Below are positions 1-8,461 of a stretch of DNA of 64,000 nt, in pieces. The translations under genes were made by a program, and so were the position numbers. The first letter of the stretch is position 1; each line of letters begins with the position of its first letter. The DNA lies in assembly GCF_000429905.1 (NCBI RefSeq), contig NZ_AUCT01000007.1:124001-188000 (forward strand), in the 5' to 3' direction. The notes under the pieces were generated by a model that ran no database searches, was not told the DNA's origin, and saw nothing but the letters and a program-made list of their open reading frames with translations. This DNA comes from Desulfatibacillum aliphaticivorans DSM 15576 (lineage in GTDB: Bacteria; Desulfobacterota; Desulfobacteria; Desulfobacterales; Desulfatibacillaceae).

Positions 1-1220
1 AGCTTATCATTTTGGGCGGCCAGCAGTTGGAAAGGGAGCACGCCGTCCAGATCTTGCTTTTCCGAGTCCTTTATGATCAACGCCGTCTCATCGGAGTTAT
101 CCAGATCAAATTCGTAGACGTTTCCGGAACTGGGATAGTACATCTTCCTGCCCAGCACCGTGAATTGATCAAAACTGGGATTATAGTCCGGAAAGCCCAT
201 GTAGTAGGTTTCATAATTACCCTGCAATTCCAGCCCTTCGGAAACGTAATCGTCTACCAGAGAGCTGTAGCTGAGGTCGCCGGCGTCTTTCCGGCCTGAC
301 TCCGCCTCAAACTGGCTTGCGAAAAGTTCGTCACCGTAAAAAAACAGCCCGCCCAACGGGCGGTCGGCGCTTGCAATCTTGTCATAGTTAAAAGCATCGT
401 CTCCATTGTATGGCATTTGGATTAAATAAACTGATTGGCCGTCACCCGAGGCCGCGTATACCATATTGTACCAAGCCCGGGCCGCCCCGGAGACGCCTCC
501 GGGAAATTCCAGAAAATTCGCTTCAATCTCTCTTTCGTTTTCCTGAGTTCCGGGATAAGCCGGGTCCAACAAATGAAAATAACCCGTATCGCCAACCTGC
601 TCGCCGGAAAGCAAAGAACGCGGCCCCAGCCAGGCAATAGGACCCTGGTTTCCGTCGTGGGGCAGATCATAAACCATATGCTTTTTAGCGGAATCTTTGT
701 CCGAATACAGCTCGTAAAAATACGTATGAACGATAGTGGTGGAAATGTACCATACCGCTCCGGTCCAGGGATTTTGAGCGAAGCCATATAGTTGGCCGGT
801 GCAACTCGTACCGTAGTACCTTTTTATGGCAGGCCACTCACCGGCCAGGTTGGCGTAATAAATGGTCTTTTGGCTGTCATGGAAAAACAAAAAGCCTTCC
901 TTGGAGACAAACAGCCCGCCTACGGTATGGGTTTCGTCCGCCACAATGGCAGAACTGCAGACCTTGAGAATATTGCCGGTTTCCAGGTTGTATCCATAGA
1001 TGTCGTTGTCATAGGCCAGATAAATCAAGTAATCCTGATAAACGGCGAAAGAGCCCTCGTCTTGCTTGGGCGCCGGGTCAAGCGACGGAATGCCGTTATA
1101 GGCAGAATACTGGTCATAAGCGGGCGTAAGGGCCGAAAACGCCGGCGCGGCGCCGAACAGGAGCAAGACCAATGCAAGGCCGATCCCCATCATGCGAATA
1201 TTCCTCTTGGGCATACCCAT
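1..1220 (-). CDS. Exported beta-propeller-like protein, C-terminus beyond the window (partial)
   Basis: An open reading frame on the minus strand begins near 1220 and stays open to base 1, so the C-terminal part is missing. An AGGAGGGGG Shine-Dalgarno lies just upstream; the ATG at 1220 and an in-frame ATG at 1214 are both possible. The N-terminus has basic residues, a hydrophobic stretch (IGLALVLLLFGAAPAFSA) and an Ala-rich cleavage region, i.e. a Sec signal peptide. The mature part has repeating blocks such as LFFHDSQKTIYY and QNPWTGAVWYIS, which match the HDNGGPTKYLY and NPWTDRLWFVS repeats of the 800-residue protein at 2663-5065. It is therefore probably a paralogue: an exported repeat protein of beta-propeller type with unknown ligand. 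Whether it also ends in an anchor domain cannot be seen. Confidence 0.72.
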   Translation of the reverse strand, partial: MGMPKRNIRMMGIGLALVLLLFGAAPAFSALTPAYDQYSAYNGIPSLDPAPKQDEGSFAVYQDYLIYLAYDNDIYGYNLETGNILKVCSSAIVADETHTVGGLFVSKEGFLFFHDSQKTIYYANLAGEWPAIKRYYGTSCTGQLYGFAQNPWTGAVWYISTTIVHTYFYELYSDKDSAKKHMVYDLPHDGNQGPIAWLGPRSLLSGEQVGDTGYFHLLDPAYPGTQENEREIEANFLEFPGGVSGAARAWYNMVYAASGDGQSVYLIQMPYNGDDAFNYDKIASADRPLGGLFFYGDELFASQFEAESGRKDAGDLSYSSLVDDYVSEGLELQGNYETYYMGFPDYNPSFDQFTVLGRKMYYPSSGNVYEFDLDNSDETALIIKDSEKQDLDGVLPFQLLAAQNDK

Positions 1221-1425
1221 TCCCCCTCCTTTTATGCTTGCTGGAGCTTGTCTTAGGATTGTCGATTTTATTTTGAATTGCGATTGAATGCTCTTGCGCC
1301 GCATTGGATTGCGGCGCCCCGCCCTCTGGATATAATTCCTTAACACACAATCTTTTCAGGGGCAAATGATAGAATTTAAACCGGAAAAAAAACACGGGGA
1401 TTTTTTTTATGAAAAAAACAGCCTT

Positions 1426-2412
1426 TTATTCGCCCTCCCGTAAAGCGGTCAGGCCCAGGCGGCGGATCATGGCATGGTCCTTTTGCGGATTGCGTCCCGG
1501 GGCCGTGAGATAGTCACCCGTCATAATTCCGGACGCCCCGGCGTAAAAAACCAGTGGATGCAGCTCCTCCAGGTTGGACTCCCTGCCTCCGCAAATGACG
1601 ATTTCCTTGCCTCCCAAGGCGAAACGCAGCAAGGAAATGATCTTCAGGCAGCGCAAAGGCGACAAGTCGGAGCTTTTTTCCAAACGGGTTCCTTTGATGG
1701 GGATGAGGAAGTTAACAGGGACGGAATCCACCTCCAAGTCCCGGAGGGCCAGCCCAAGCTCCAAGACCTGCAAGTCGCTCTCCCCTATTCCAAACAAGCC
1801 GCCGGCGCATACGCTCATGCCCGCCTTTTTGGCTTCCCGGATGGTTTGAACTCTGTCTCTGTAAGCATGGGTCGTGCATATTTCCTTAAAATGGCTTTCC
1901 GCCGTTTCCAGATTGTGATGATACCGGTCCACGCCCGCTTCCTTTAACAAGGCGAAATCCTGGGCGTCCAGGATTCCCAGGGAAGCGCAATAACCTACCC
2001 CGTCGCCGCCCATGCGGGAAAAAGATTCAGCGACGGTCCGCACTTCGGCTTTGGGCAGCCGCCCTCCGCTGGCCACCAGGGAGTATCTGTGCACGCCGTT
2101 CTCCCGGGCGTAAGAGGCGCCCTGGAAAATTTTGCCGGAATCAATAAGCGGATAAACGGGCGCGCTGGTTTTAGCGTGGGCGGACTGGGCGCAAAAAGCG
2201 CAGTCTTCGCTGCATTTACCTGACTTGCCGTTCACGATGCAGCATAAATGAACCTGATCCCCGAAAAAATGCCTCCTGACGGCATTTGCCGCGGGCAGCA
2301 AGTCCAAAACATGGTGCTCAGGCAGGCATGCCAGATCCTCCAGGTCGGATATTTCGGGCAATAGGCCGGCTTTCGCCGCTTCGGCCATTTCGAGGCATTT
2401 TTTTAAATCCAT
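1426..2412 (-). CDS. bioB: Biotin synthase (radical SAM)
   Basis: A 328-residue cytoplasmic radical SAM enzyme that inserts sulfur into dethiobiotin, the last step of biotin synthesis. The CxxxCxxC motif that binds the radical SAM [4Fe-4S] cluster is at Cys67, Cys71 and Cys74 (KCSEDCAFCAQ), preceded by the family's NGKSGKC context. Further BioB features follow: YCASLG, YHHNLETA, GGLFGIGE, and a C-terminal NFLIPIKGT and GGRES segment. The length is normal for the family. No other biotin gene is adjacent, so it is a single-gene unit. A BirA-like operator lies about 70 bases upstream of the start, suggesting repression by biotin. The upstream SD is weak. Confidence 0.95.
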   Translation of the reverse strand: MDLKKCLEMAEAAKAGLLPEISDLEDLACLPEHHVLDLLPAANAVRRHFFGDQVHLCCIVNGKSGKCSEDCAFCAQSAHAKTSAPVYPLIDSGKIFQGASYARENGVHRYSLVASGGRLPKAEVRTVAESFSRMGGDGVGYCASLGILDAQDFALLKEAGVDRYHHNLETAESHFKEICTTHAYRDRVQTIREAKKAGMSVCAGGLFGIGESDLQVLELGLALRDLEVDSVPVNFLIPIKGTRLEKSSDLSPLRCLKIISLLRFALGGKEIVICGGRESNLEELHPLVFYAGASGIMTGDYLTAPGRNPQKDHAMIRRLGLTALREGE

Positions 2413-2480
2413 ATAGACGGTCTTTCTTTCAAACCAAAGGGCGCTTTGATGCCGTTGTATAAGGCCGCCTCGGGCCCGTC

Positions 2481-2508
2481 GTTAACCATTACTGGCTGTG
2501 TAGTTAAC
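2481..2508 (-). promoter_or_regulatory. Candidate BirA operator of bioB
   Basis: Two GTTAAC half-sites at 2481-2486 and 2503-2508 are separated by 16 bases, about 70 bases upstream of bioB. This spacing and the half-site sequence (GTTAACC on one side) resemble the bacterial BirA operator consensus, TTGTTAACC or TTGTAAACC facing its reverse complement across about 15 bases. No BirA gene is in the window; the assignment rests on the pattern and on the position next to a biotin gene. Confidence 0.6.
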
Positions 2509-2552
2509 GGTTTTGCGAAAAAGTGTCAAGGCTGCGGGTTGATTTTTCAGGG

Positions 2553-2598
2553 ACGAAAAAACAGCCGGGGGAGGAATTTTTTTAAATTCCTCCCCCGG
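2553..2598 (-). terminator. Intrinsic terminator downstream of the 2663-5065 gene
   Basis: A perfect 15-base-pair inverted repeat (2565-2579 with 2584-2598) has a 4-base loop. On the minus strand it is followed by CTGTTTTTTCG. It lies about 65 bases beyond the stop of the anchored beta-propeller-like gene and upstream of the bioB operator, so it insulates bioB from read-through. Confidence 0.85.
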
Positions 2599-2662
2599 AG
2601 TTTGGCTTGATTTTAAGCGGCCGGCCAAGCCGGGATAAAGGCCTGGCCGGAGCGTATTTAGT

Positions 2663-5065
2663 TTAGGAACGGGCTGCAAAGCGTATTTTCAGCAAAGCCG
2701 CCGTGCCGACGCCCAGAAGGAGAATCAGCCCCATGGCCCCGGTATGGGCCTGGGATGCGGTTTGCACAAAGCAGTCACTGGTGTCGTCAATGACAGTATC
2801 ATCGTCATCGTCCGCAGCAGGGTAGCCGGGTCCTGCAGGGTCGACCACGTAGCCGTTGGCTACGCCGTCGGCATCGCCTTCACCGCCGTCAACAATGGTG
2901 AGTTTGACGGCATCGCCGGCTTGCATAAATTCGGCGTTTTCGGGCTGATACCATCCTCTCAACGCATCCAGCTTCCACCATTGACGATTGGCCGCCAAAT
3001 TTTCGCCGAAACGAATCCAGATGGTTGCGGTTCCGCCCACTTCAGCCACCTTGGCGCGGAAGTCCAACAGGCCGTAGCGCAGGTTATAGGGGCCGCCGGC
3101 CGGAAGATCCATGTCCGTGGGATCCAGGAATTGGAAATACTCGATGGTGGTTCCGGCTCCGCCCTGGATGCCAACCCTGTCTGTGGAGTCAGTGCCGGTC
3201 TGAACGGTGAAATCGGTTTGATCCAGGTCATTGGTAGGCGCCTGGTCGTCCGGTATGCCGGTAAGCCAAGGCTTCCAGATCGTCATCAGGTCGGTTGCAT
3301 AGGTGGCAGGATCGGTTGCGGCGACGATGAGGGAGGTTCCGTCATTGGCCAGATCGGCGATGGAGCCGGCGGTTTCGGCAACCAACTCGCTGGAGTCGTC
3401 CAGGGTGTTGATTTTGTAAATGGAGTTACCTTCGCTGGTGCTGACGTAAACGCCCTGATCCGGGCCGTATACGGCGGAATTGAGTCCACCGGTCAGGGTG
3501 AAAACGTCTTTGTAGACCCTTTCTGTGTTTACGTTGACTTTGTGGATATATCCATTCACGCCCCAAACGGATTCGCCGTAATAGCAGTATTTTTCACTGC
3601 CGAAAATGATGGGGCCGCTGGCGCCGCCGTCCGCGGCATGGGGGATGGGAAAGGAAATGCCGTCTCCCACAATTCCGGAGAAATTCTGGTTCACTTCATA
3701 CAGGTAGAAGACGTCAGCATCCAGATCGGCTGTAGCGATCCACAGGGATTCGCTCCAGGGGTTCCAGGTTATATCCCAGATGGAGCCTTCTATGGTTCCG
3801 GACAGGGACAGAGTCTTTTTGACGGATGGATCGGACAGTTTGTTCCTGTACAGGAACTTGGTGGGACCTCCATTGTCATGGTAATACAGGTATCCGTCGC
3901 TGCCGGCGGTCAGGCCGGCCGGGCCGAACGCCCAATCGCTTCCTTCGGAAAAGTCCACGTCCGCCCACATTTCACAGGTTCCCGAAATGGTGTTGTAGGC
4001 GTAAATGTCGACGGTTCCGCCGTTGTCGCCCGCATACAGAATCGTATCGCCGTAGTAGGCCAGGGAATTATTCCAGGCCTGAAGTCCCACTGCCGGGAGG
4101 TCCATGGGGGCGTAGCGGTAGCCCTCGGCGGGGGAGACCAGGTTCACGTTTTCCGTGTCGCTCAAAACGCCGAAGCTGACTGTGCCGGATGTCACGTGGG
4201 TGGTTCCGATATAGAACTGGCTGCCGTCAAAGGCCAGACCGCCGACGGTTTCGGTATGGGTCAGGACCTGCTCAACCATGCCATTGTATATGTAACTGAC
4301 ATTTTGTCCTGAACCCGTGGCCACGAAAGGCCTGTTGCTGTACCCCAGGACGGCGTCGGAAAGGCCTCCGGAAAAATATGCATACTGGTCGTCAACAACC
4401 AGATCGCCTTCAGGATACACCCACTGGAAGGCCCCTTCGGTCGCGTAGACGGCTTCGCCCACCAGGACCGTATTCGGGCCTTTGAAGACGATAGGACCAA
4501 CGCCGGCATCGGTCATGGCATTATCAATTTCCATCCTAAGGTTAATCGTTCTTTTTGTGCCTACGCCAACAATTTCGTACAGGTACATTTTCTGGGTGTC
4601 GTAATCCCCGGAGACAAACCACAGCCTGTCGGTCCAGGGATTGATGGCCAATTCATAGATGGAGCCTTCGCAATTCGTATTAAATGTGGTGTAGGTCTCA
4701 GGGTCGTTGCCGAAAACAAACTTGTACAAATACTTCGTAGGTCCGCCGTTGTCGTGGAAATACAAGGTCGAGCCATCGTAGGCAAGAACCATTCCGGCCG
4801 GGCCTGCAGCCCAGGTGGATTGGAGAGTGGGACTCACCACAAGTTGGCTTTCCAGGGTTTCCGGGTCCCAGCCGTAAACTTTTCCGCCGGAGGCGTACAG
4901 CAAAAGGGTGTTTGTAAGCACATCATTATCTACAAAGACCGCAGATGGGTTCCAGGCGTCAGGCGCAGGGTCGAATGCCGGAAGATCTTCGTAATTCCAG
5001 GCGGCCAGGGCGTTTCCAGCCCCGACGAAGGCCAGCAGTACAGCAATAATCAATAGCCTCTTCAT
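2663..5065 (-). CDS. Exported repeat protein with choice-of-anchor U domain and CFI-like C-terminal anchor
   Basis: An 800-residue surface or periplasmic protein preceded by a strong GAGGAGGAG Shine-Dalgarno. It has a Sec signal peptide (residues about 1-21). Two long homologous halves follow, about residues 50-330 and 335-610, each carrying HDNGGPTKYLY/FLY and NPWT/SxxLW blocks; this suggests one or two beta-propellers. Residues about 630-760 match what I know of the choice-of-anchor U domain (LPAGGPYNLRYGLLDF, a GW plus VKLTIVDGGEGDADGVANG, DPAGPGYP). The end is an Asp-rich linker, SDCFVQTA, a hydrophobic helix (MGLILLLGVGTAALL) and a basic RFAARS tail: a protein-sorting-type C-terminus related to the CFI-box pattern. 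Ligand and function are unknown. It is similar to the partial gene at 1-1220. Confidence 0.75.
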   Translation of the reverse strand: MKRLLIIAVLLAFVGAGNALAAWNYEDLPAFDPAPDAWNPSAVFVDNDVLTNTLLLYASGGKVYGWDPETLESQLVVSPTLQSTWAAGPAGMVLAYDGSTLYFHDNGGPTKYLYKFVFGNDPETYTTFNTNCEGSIYELAINPWTDRLWFVSGDYDTQKMYLYEIVGVGTKRTINLRMEIDNAMTDAGVGPIVFKGPNTVLVGEAVYATEGAFQWVYPEGDLVVDDQYAYFSGGLSDAVLGYSNRPFVATGSGQNVSYIYNGMVEQVLTHTETVGGLAFDGSQFYIGTTHVTSGTVSFGVLSDTENVNLVSPAEGYRYAPMDLPAVGLQAWNNSLAYYGDTILYAGDNGGTVDIYAYNTISGTCEMWADVDFSEGSDWAFGPAGLTAGSDGYLYYHDNGGPTKFLYRNKLSDPSVKKTLSLSGTIEGSIWDITWNPWSESLWIATADLDADVFYLYEVNQNFSGIVGDGISFPIPHAADGGASGPIIFGSEKYCYYGESVWGVNGYIHKVNVNTERVYKDVFTLTGGLNSAVYGPDQGVYVSTSEGNSIYKINTLDDSSELVAETAGSIADLANDGTSLIVAATDPATYATDLMTIWKPWLTGIPDDQAPTNDLDQTDFTVQTGTDSTDRVGIQGGAGTTIEYFQFLDPTDMDLPAGGPYNLRYGLLDFRAKVAEVGGTATIWIRFGENLAANRQWWKLDALRGWYQPENAEFMQAGDAVKLTIVDGGEGDADGVANGYVVDPAGPGYPAADDDDDTVIDDTSDCFVQTASQAHTGAMGLILLLGVGTAALLKIRFAARS

Positions 5066-5163
5066 GTTTTCATCTCCTCCTCAGTGTGCACAAACACTCG
5101 AAAAGTAAAGCGCAGCAATAATCCTCCCGCTGCTTGGTTAAAAATGTCGCTCCAATACATATA

Positions 5164-6174
5164 TTACTTTTTGACTAATAATATTCTTAAAAAAACCGGT
5201 CCGCCTATAATGGCGGTAATAATCCCTACGGGCATTTCCGTGGGATGCACGGCGGTCCTGGCAACCAGATCGCATAAAGTCAGCACGCCGCCTCCCAATA
5301 AAAAAGATGCGGGCAAAACAACTCTATGGTCATAGCCTGACAGGCGGCGGACTGCGTGAGGAATCACCAGCCCCACAAAACCTATGGGGCCTGCCAGGGA
5401 TACGGCTGCGGCCGTAGCCAGTCCTGCGCCCAGGAAAACCATTCTTTGGACGCGTTGCACGTCAACGCCCCTTCCATGTGCCATATCCTCGCCAAAAGCA
5501 AGCTGATTCAGCGAATTGGCCTGCATAAAAACCATGAGCAGGCCGGGAATGAGAAAAGGCGTGAGAGAAACCAGATCCTGGTAGCCCACCACGTCCAATC
5601 CGCCCATCATCCACCGGTCCATAGCCACCAATTGGTGAGGATTCACCAGATAGCGTATCAACAAAATGGCTGCGCCGCAAAGAATATTAAAGGTCACCCC
5701 GGCCAACAGGATGGTGTTCATGGAAATTCCCGTAGGCCTTTGGGCCAGCCAATACAGGCCGGCGATGCAGAACATGCATCCCGCCAGGCTTAAAAACTGG
5801 ATGGATGTGAACGGCCCGAAATGAAAAAACATGCCCGGAATGGATATGGCGGCTACGGCGCCCACAGCGCCTCCGCCTGCGATTCCCAGGATGTACGGCT
5901 CGGCCAGCACGTTTTTCAGCACTACCTGGAGTGCGGCGCCCACCACGCCCAAAGTTCCGCCTACGATAAAGGCGAGCAACACTCTGGGCAGGCGATGATA
6001 GACAAAAATGTCCGCGTCCACATTGGGGGCGTTATGAAAAAGGCCGTTCATGACATTGGTCATATTCAGGGTTTCGCCTCCTAAAAAGGGCGAGATGAAG
6101 AAAATGGCGCCCGCCCCAATGGCGTAGATTGCGATAATGCCGTAAAATTGCCGGGAGGTGAGAATCCTGGTCAT
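5164..6174 (-). CDS. btuC: FecCD-family ABC transporter permease, probably corrinoid uptake (BtuC-like)
   Basis: A 336-residue polytopic inner-membrane protein with about nine or ten hydrophobic segments and FecCD-family hallmarks: RLPRVLLAFIVGGTLGVVGAALQ near the N-terminus, EPYILGIAGGG, and GPIGFVGLVIPHAVRR near residue 265. It forms the translocation channel for a periplasmic-binding-protein-dependent importer. It is the last gene of a three-gene operon; its ATG overlaps the stop of the ATPase gene by four bases (ATGA). Sequence alone does not separate cobalamin, haem and siderophore permeases. The substrate call rests on the cobalamin riboswitch upstream of the operon. Confidence 0.85.
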   Translation of the reverse strand: MTRILTSRQFYGIIAIYAIGAGAIFFISPFLGGETLNMTNVMNGLFHNAPNVDADIFVYHRLPRVLLAFIVGGTLGVVGAALQVVLKNVLAEPYILGIAGGGAVGAVAAISIPGMFFHFGPFTSIQFLSLAGCMFCIAGLYWLAQRPTGISMNTILLAGVTFNILCGAAILLIRYLVNPHQLVAMDRWMMGGLDVVGYQDLVSLTPFLIPGLLMVFMQANSLNQLAFGEDMAHGRGVDVQRVQRMVFLGAGLATAAAVSLAGPIGFVGLVIPHAVRRLSGYDHRVVLPASFLLGGGVLTLCDLVARTAVHPTEMPVGIITAIIGGPVFLRILLVKK

Positions 6175-6983
6175 CTGCCCTCCCCTTTTTCGCCTGTAAG
6201 TCCGGGCGCGGGAAAAACCACCGGGACGTCCAGCGTCGGATGCTGCATGACCTCGATGCCCGGGCCGTAGGCCTCGCCCAGGACCTTGGGGGTAATGATT
6301 CGCCGCGGGCTTCCCTCCTGCACAATCGCCCCGTCGCGCATGAGCGTGAGGGTGTGGGCGAAGACCGAGGCGATATTCAGATCATGAGTCACCACGCCCA
6401 CGGCCATGCCGCCTTTGACCAGTTGATCCAAAAGTTGAAAAAAGCTGACTTCGTGGTGCATGTCCATGGCGCTGGTGGGCTCGTCAAGCAGAAGCACCCG
6501 AGGCTCCTGGGCCAGCACCGAGGCAAGGACAACCCTTTGGCGTTCTCCGCCGGAAAGATTGGTGAAAGAACGATCCTTCAGGTGGGTTGTACGGGTTTGC
6601 GCCAGGCAATTTTCCACAATGGCCAAGTCGTTGGAATCCAGAAATCCGGCGCCGCGAAGCCTGGCGAATCGTCCCATGGAAACCACTTCGCCCACCGTGT
6701 AATCCAGATGGGTCTGGACGTGCTGAGGCAAGTAGCCAAGCACCTTGGCGCGCTCCCGGTTGGATATGCTTTTCATCTCCCGGCCGTCCAGGACGACCTT
6801 GCCGGAGCCCGGCTTGATGACATGGGCGGCCAGCTTCAATAACGTGCTTTTTCCAGACCCATTAGGGCCTATCACGGCTTTGACTTCCCCGGATTTAAAC
6901 GCAAGGGAGCAGGGTTCCAGACGCCATGGGTTGTCCGGATACTGATAAGTTGCGTTATGCAGGGTCAGCAGTTCCTGGGTCAT
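6171..6983 (-). CDS. btuD: ABC transporter ATPase, probably corrinoid uptake (BtuD-like)
   Basis: A 270-residue ATPase that powers the adjacent permease. Walker A GPNGSGKST is at residues 39-47, the Q-loop in YLPQHVQ, the ABC signature LSGGERQR near 140, Walker B RVLLLDEPTSAMD near 160, and the H-loop in VTHDLN. The frame is open further upstream, but the ATG at 6983, directly after the stop of the binding-protein gene at 6989, starts the typical FecE/BtuD N-terminus (LLTLHNATYQYP). Longer versions run through the preceding gene in another frame and are unlikely. Middle gene of the riboswitch-controlled operon. Confidence 0.88.
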   Translation of the reverse strand: MTQELLTLHNATYQYPDNPWRLEPCSLAFKSGEVKAVIGPNGSGKSTLLKLAAHVIKPGSGKVVLDGREMKSISNRERAKVLGYLPQHVQTHLDYTVGEVVSMGRFARLRGAGFLDSNDLAIVENCLAQTRTTHLKDRSFTNLSGGERQRVVLASVLAQEPRVLLLDEPTSAMDMHHEVSFFQLLDQLVKGGMAVGVVTHDLNIASVFAHTLTLMRDGAIVQEGSPRRIITPKVLGEAYGPGIEVMQHPTLDVPVVFPAPGLTGEKGEGR

Positions 6984-6988
6984 GTCCG

Positions 6989-7882
6989 CTATTCTTCTCC
7001 GCCAGCCGGATTGGAATGAATGACGTCCGCAATGGCGCGGGCCGCCCGCCCCACTCTGGGACCGGGAACCAAAAGATAATCCTGAGTCATAATATGAATG
7101 CGTCCGTTCCTGACGGCGGGCAGGGTTCTCAAAATTGCCCATTCATCTTTCATGCGATCCATTTGCTCTTTGCTAAAGGTTTCGGCCGGGCGCATTTCCA
7201 GGATGATGTCCGGGGCCTGGCGAATCAGGCTTTCCTTGGAGACTTCCGGGTAGGCTGTTGGGATGTCCGAAAAAACATTTTCGCCTCCGGCGATTTCCAG
7301 CACCTGGCTGACAAAGCTGGTTTTGGAGCAGGTGTAAATGCTGGAAAGGCCGCCCGGCGTTCTTGCCACGCACAAAAAGACTTTTGGTTTGGGCAAGCCT
7401 GCGACCTCCTGCTTGATTTCATCCAGTTCCTTGCGAATATTTTCGATCACCTCCCCTGCTTTTTCCTCCTGACCCAGCTTGGCCCCCAGAATGTTGACAG
7501 TCTCGGAGATGCTTGCAATGGAGTCCATTTCCGTTTCCATGACGTCGATATTCCGGGAGAGGCAATAATCCTTCACCTTATCCAGCTTGCCCCGAAAAAT
7601 GACCAGGTCCGGCCGCAAAATAGCGTAACGCTCCATGTTGGGATTCAGGATTCCTCCCACCCTGGGCTTTTCCAGGGCTTCCGGGGGATAGATGCAATAG
7701 TCGGAAACGCCGACAATAAGGTCTCCACACCCAATGGCGAAAAGGCTTTCCGTAATACTGGGGCCTAAAGATATGATGCGGGAATATTTGCCAACTCCGG
7801 ACTGCTCCGCATGGGCGGATAAAACCAGGGTGAACAGAAAGAACAAACATATCGGAATAAGCCGTTTTTTAGGAAAAATCAC
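6989..7882 (-). CDS. btuF: Periplasmic substrate-binding protein, probably corrinoid (BtuF-like)
   Basis: A 297-residue protein of the FecB/BtuF class (class III, helical-backbone binding protein). It has a signal peptide (about residues 1-25, ending SAHA). The typical start of the lobe follows: RIISLGPSITESLFAIGCGDLIVGVSDYC, then PRVGGILNPNMERYAILRPDLVIF and a C-terminal RNGRIHIMTQDYLLVPGPRVG. It delivers the ligand to the permease and ATPase encoded just downstream. It is the first gene of the operon, and the cobalamin riboswitch occupies its leader, which is the main evidence for a corrinoid ligand. Confidence 0.87.
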   Translation of the reverse strand: MIFPKKRLIPICLFFLFTLVLSAHAEQSGVGKYSRIISLGPSITESLFAIGCGDLIVGVSDYCIYPPEALEKPRVGGILNPNMERYAILRPDLVIFRGKLDKVKDYCLSRNIDVMETEMDSIASISETVNILGAKLGQEEKAGEVIENIRKELDEIKQEVAGLPKPKVFLCVARTPGGLSSIYTCSKTSFVSQVLEIAGGENVFSDIPTAYPEVSKESLIRQAPDIILEMRPAETFSKEQMDRMKDEWAILRTLPAVRNGRIHIMTQDYLLVPGPRVGRAARAIADVIHSNPAGGEE

Positions 7883-7895
7883 GCAAACGCTCCAA

Positions 7896-7936
7896 TAAAA
7901 AAATCCTTAAGCCTACAACAATAAGGCTTAAGGATT
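7896..7936 (-). terminator. Riboswitch-associated intrinsic terminator
   Basis: A perfect 13-base-pair inverted repeat (7902-7914 with 7924-7936) is followed on the minus strand by a run of seven to eight T. It lies between the cobalamin riboswitch and the btuF-like start, about 15 bases before the ATG. It fits a transcription-attenuation expression platform: ligand-bound aptamer would allow this terminator to form. Confidence 0.85.
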
Positions 7937-8018
7937 GCACCCTGCTTCTTCATCCTTAAAATGCGACGCCATAAAAGCGTCCTTCTCAGGTCCGTTGCCT
8001 CGCAAACCTTTGAAATAT

Positions 8019-8192
8019 ATGTCCGGTCGGGTCTTCTGGCTTATGGATCAATCTACCGGCCGCGCCTTCCCGCCGGACTTGAATTCGGCAGTGGCTTTTT
8101 GCGGCTTTCGTCCCCACTTACAGCGGCGGGACCACGACGGTTTCTCACCGTCTTCCCCGACGCCCTGTCGGGCTTCCGGACACCTGTATTTA
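8019..8192 (-). ncRNA. Cobalamin riboswitch (B12 aptamer)
   Basis: Read on the minus strand, this leader has the conserved elements of the AdoCbl aptamer in order: a CAGGTGTCC start, GGAAGCCCGACAGGGC, GGGGAAGACGGTGAGAAACC, CGTGGTCCCGCCGCTGT, GGGGACGAAAGCCGC, and the B12 box-like AAGCCAGAAGACCCGACC near 8021-8042. It precedes the three-gene ABC importer and is followed by an intrinsic terminator, so high cobalamin should switch the importer off at the transcriptional level. Boundaries are approximate. Confidence 0.95.
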
Positions 8193-8201
8193 TGAGGAGT
8201 T

Positions 8202-8227
8202 ATTATAATAATTCCCATCCGTGTCAA
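8202..8227 (-). promoter_or_regulatory. Candidate promoter of the cobalamin-riboswitch operon
   Basis: On the minus strand a TTGACA (8222-8227) and a perfect TATAAT (8202-8207) lie just upstream of the riboswitch. The spacer read this way is only 14 bases, shorter than optimal, so the true -10 may be the overlapping AT-rich stretch further on. The position directly before the aptamer supports promoter function. Confidence 0.4.
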
Positions 8228-8461
8228 GGAGAAAAGCATTTTGGCCTGCCTGGCGGCCCGGCATGCAACAATTTTGCGCATTTTACAAGGATTCGCCTTT
8301 TTTTCTGGTCCTGGCGCCTGCACTGGTGGTACAATTTGAGATTAACAGACCCAAACCTCGATTACGTACACAACCTGCCAATAAAGATAGATCGTCTCAC
8401 ATGTTGTGTATTTAGCACTGATAAACGTCAAACGCTCCTTCAGCAGAAAAGTTAAAACCAA

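Noticed and set aside
2482..2679. A 65-codon minus-strand frame between the repeat protein and bioB
   Set aside because: It spans the terminator hairpin and the BirA-like operator and lacks an SD.
2744..4312. A 522-codon open frame on the plus strand, antisense to the anchored repeat protein
   Set aside because: It is a mirror of a repetitive Gly/Asp/Val-rich gene, has no SD, and the minus-strand gene has a signal peptide, domains and a strong SD.
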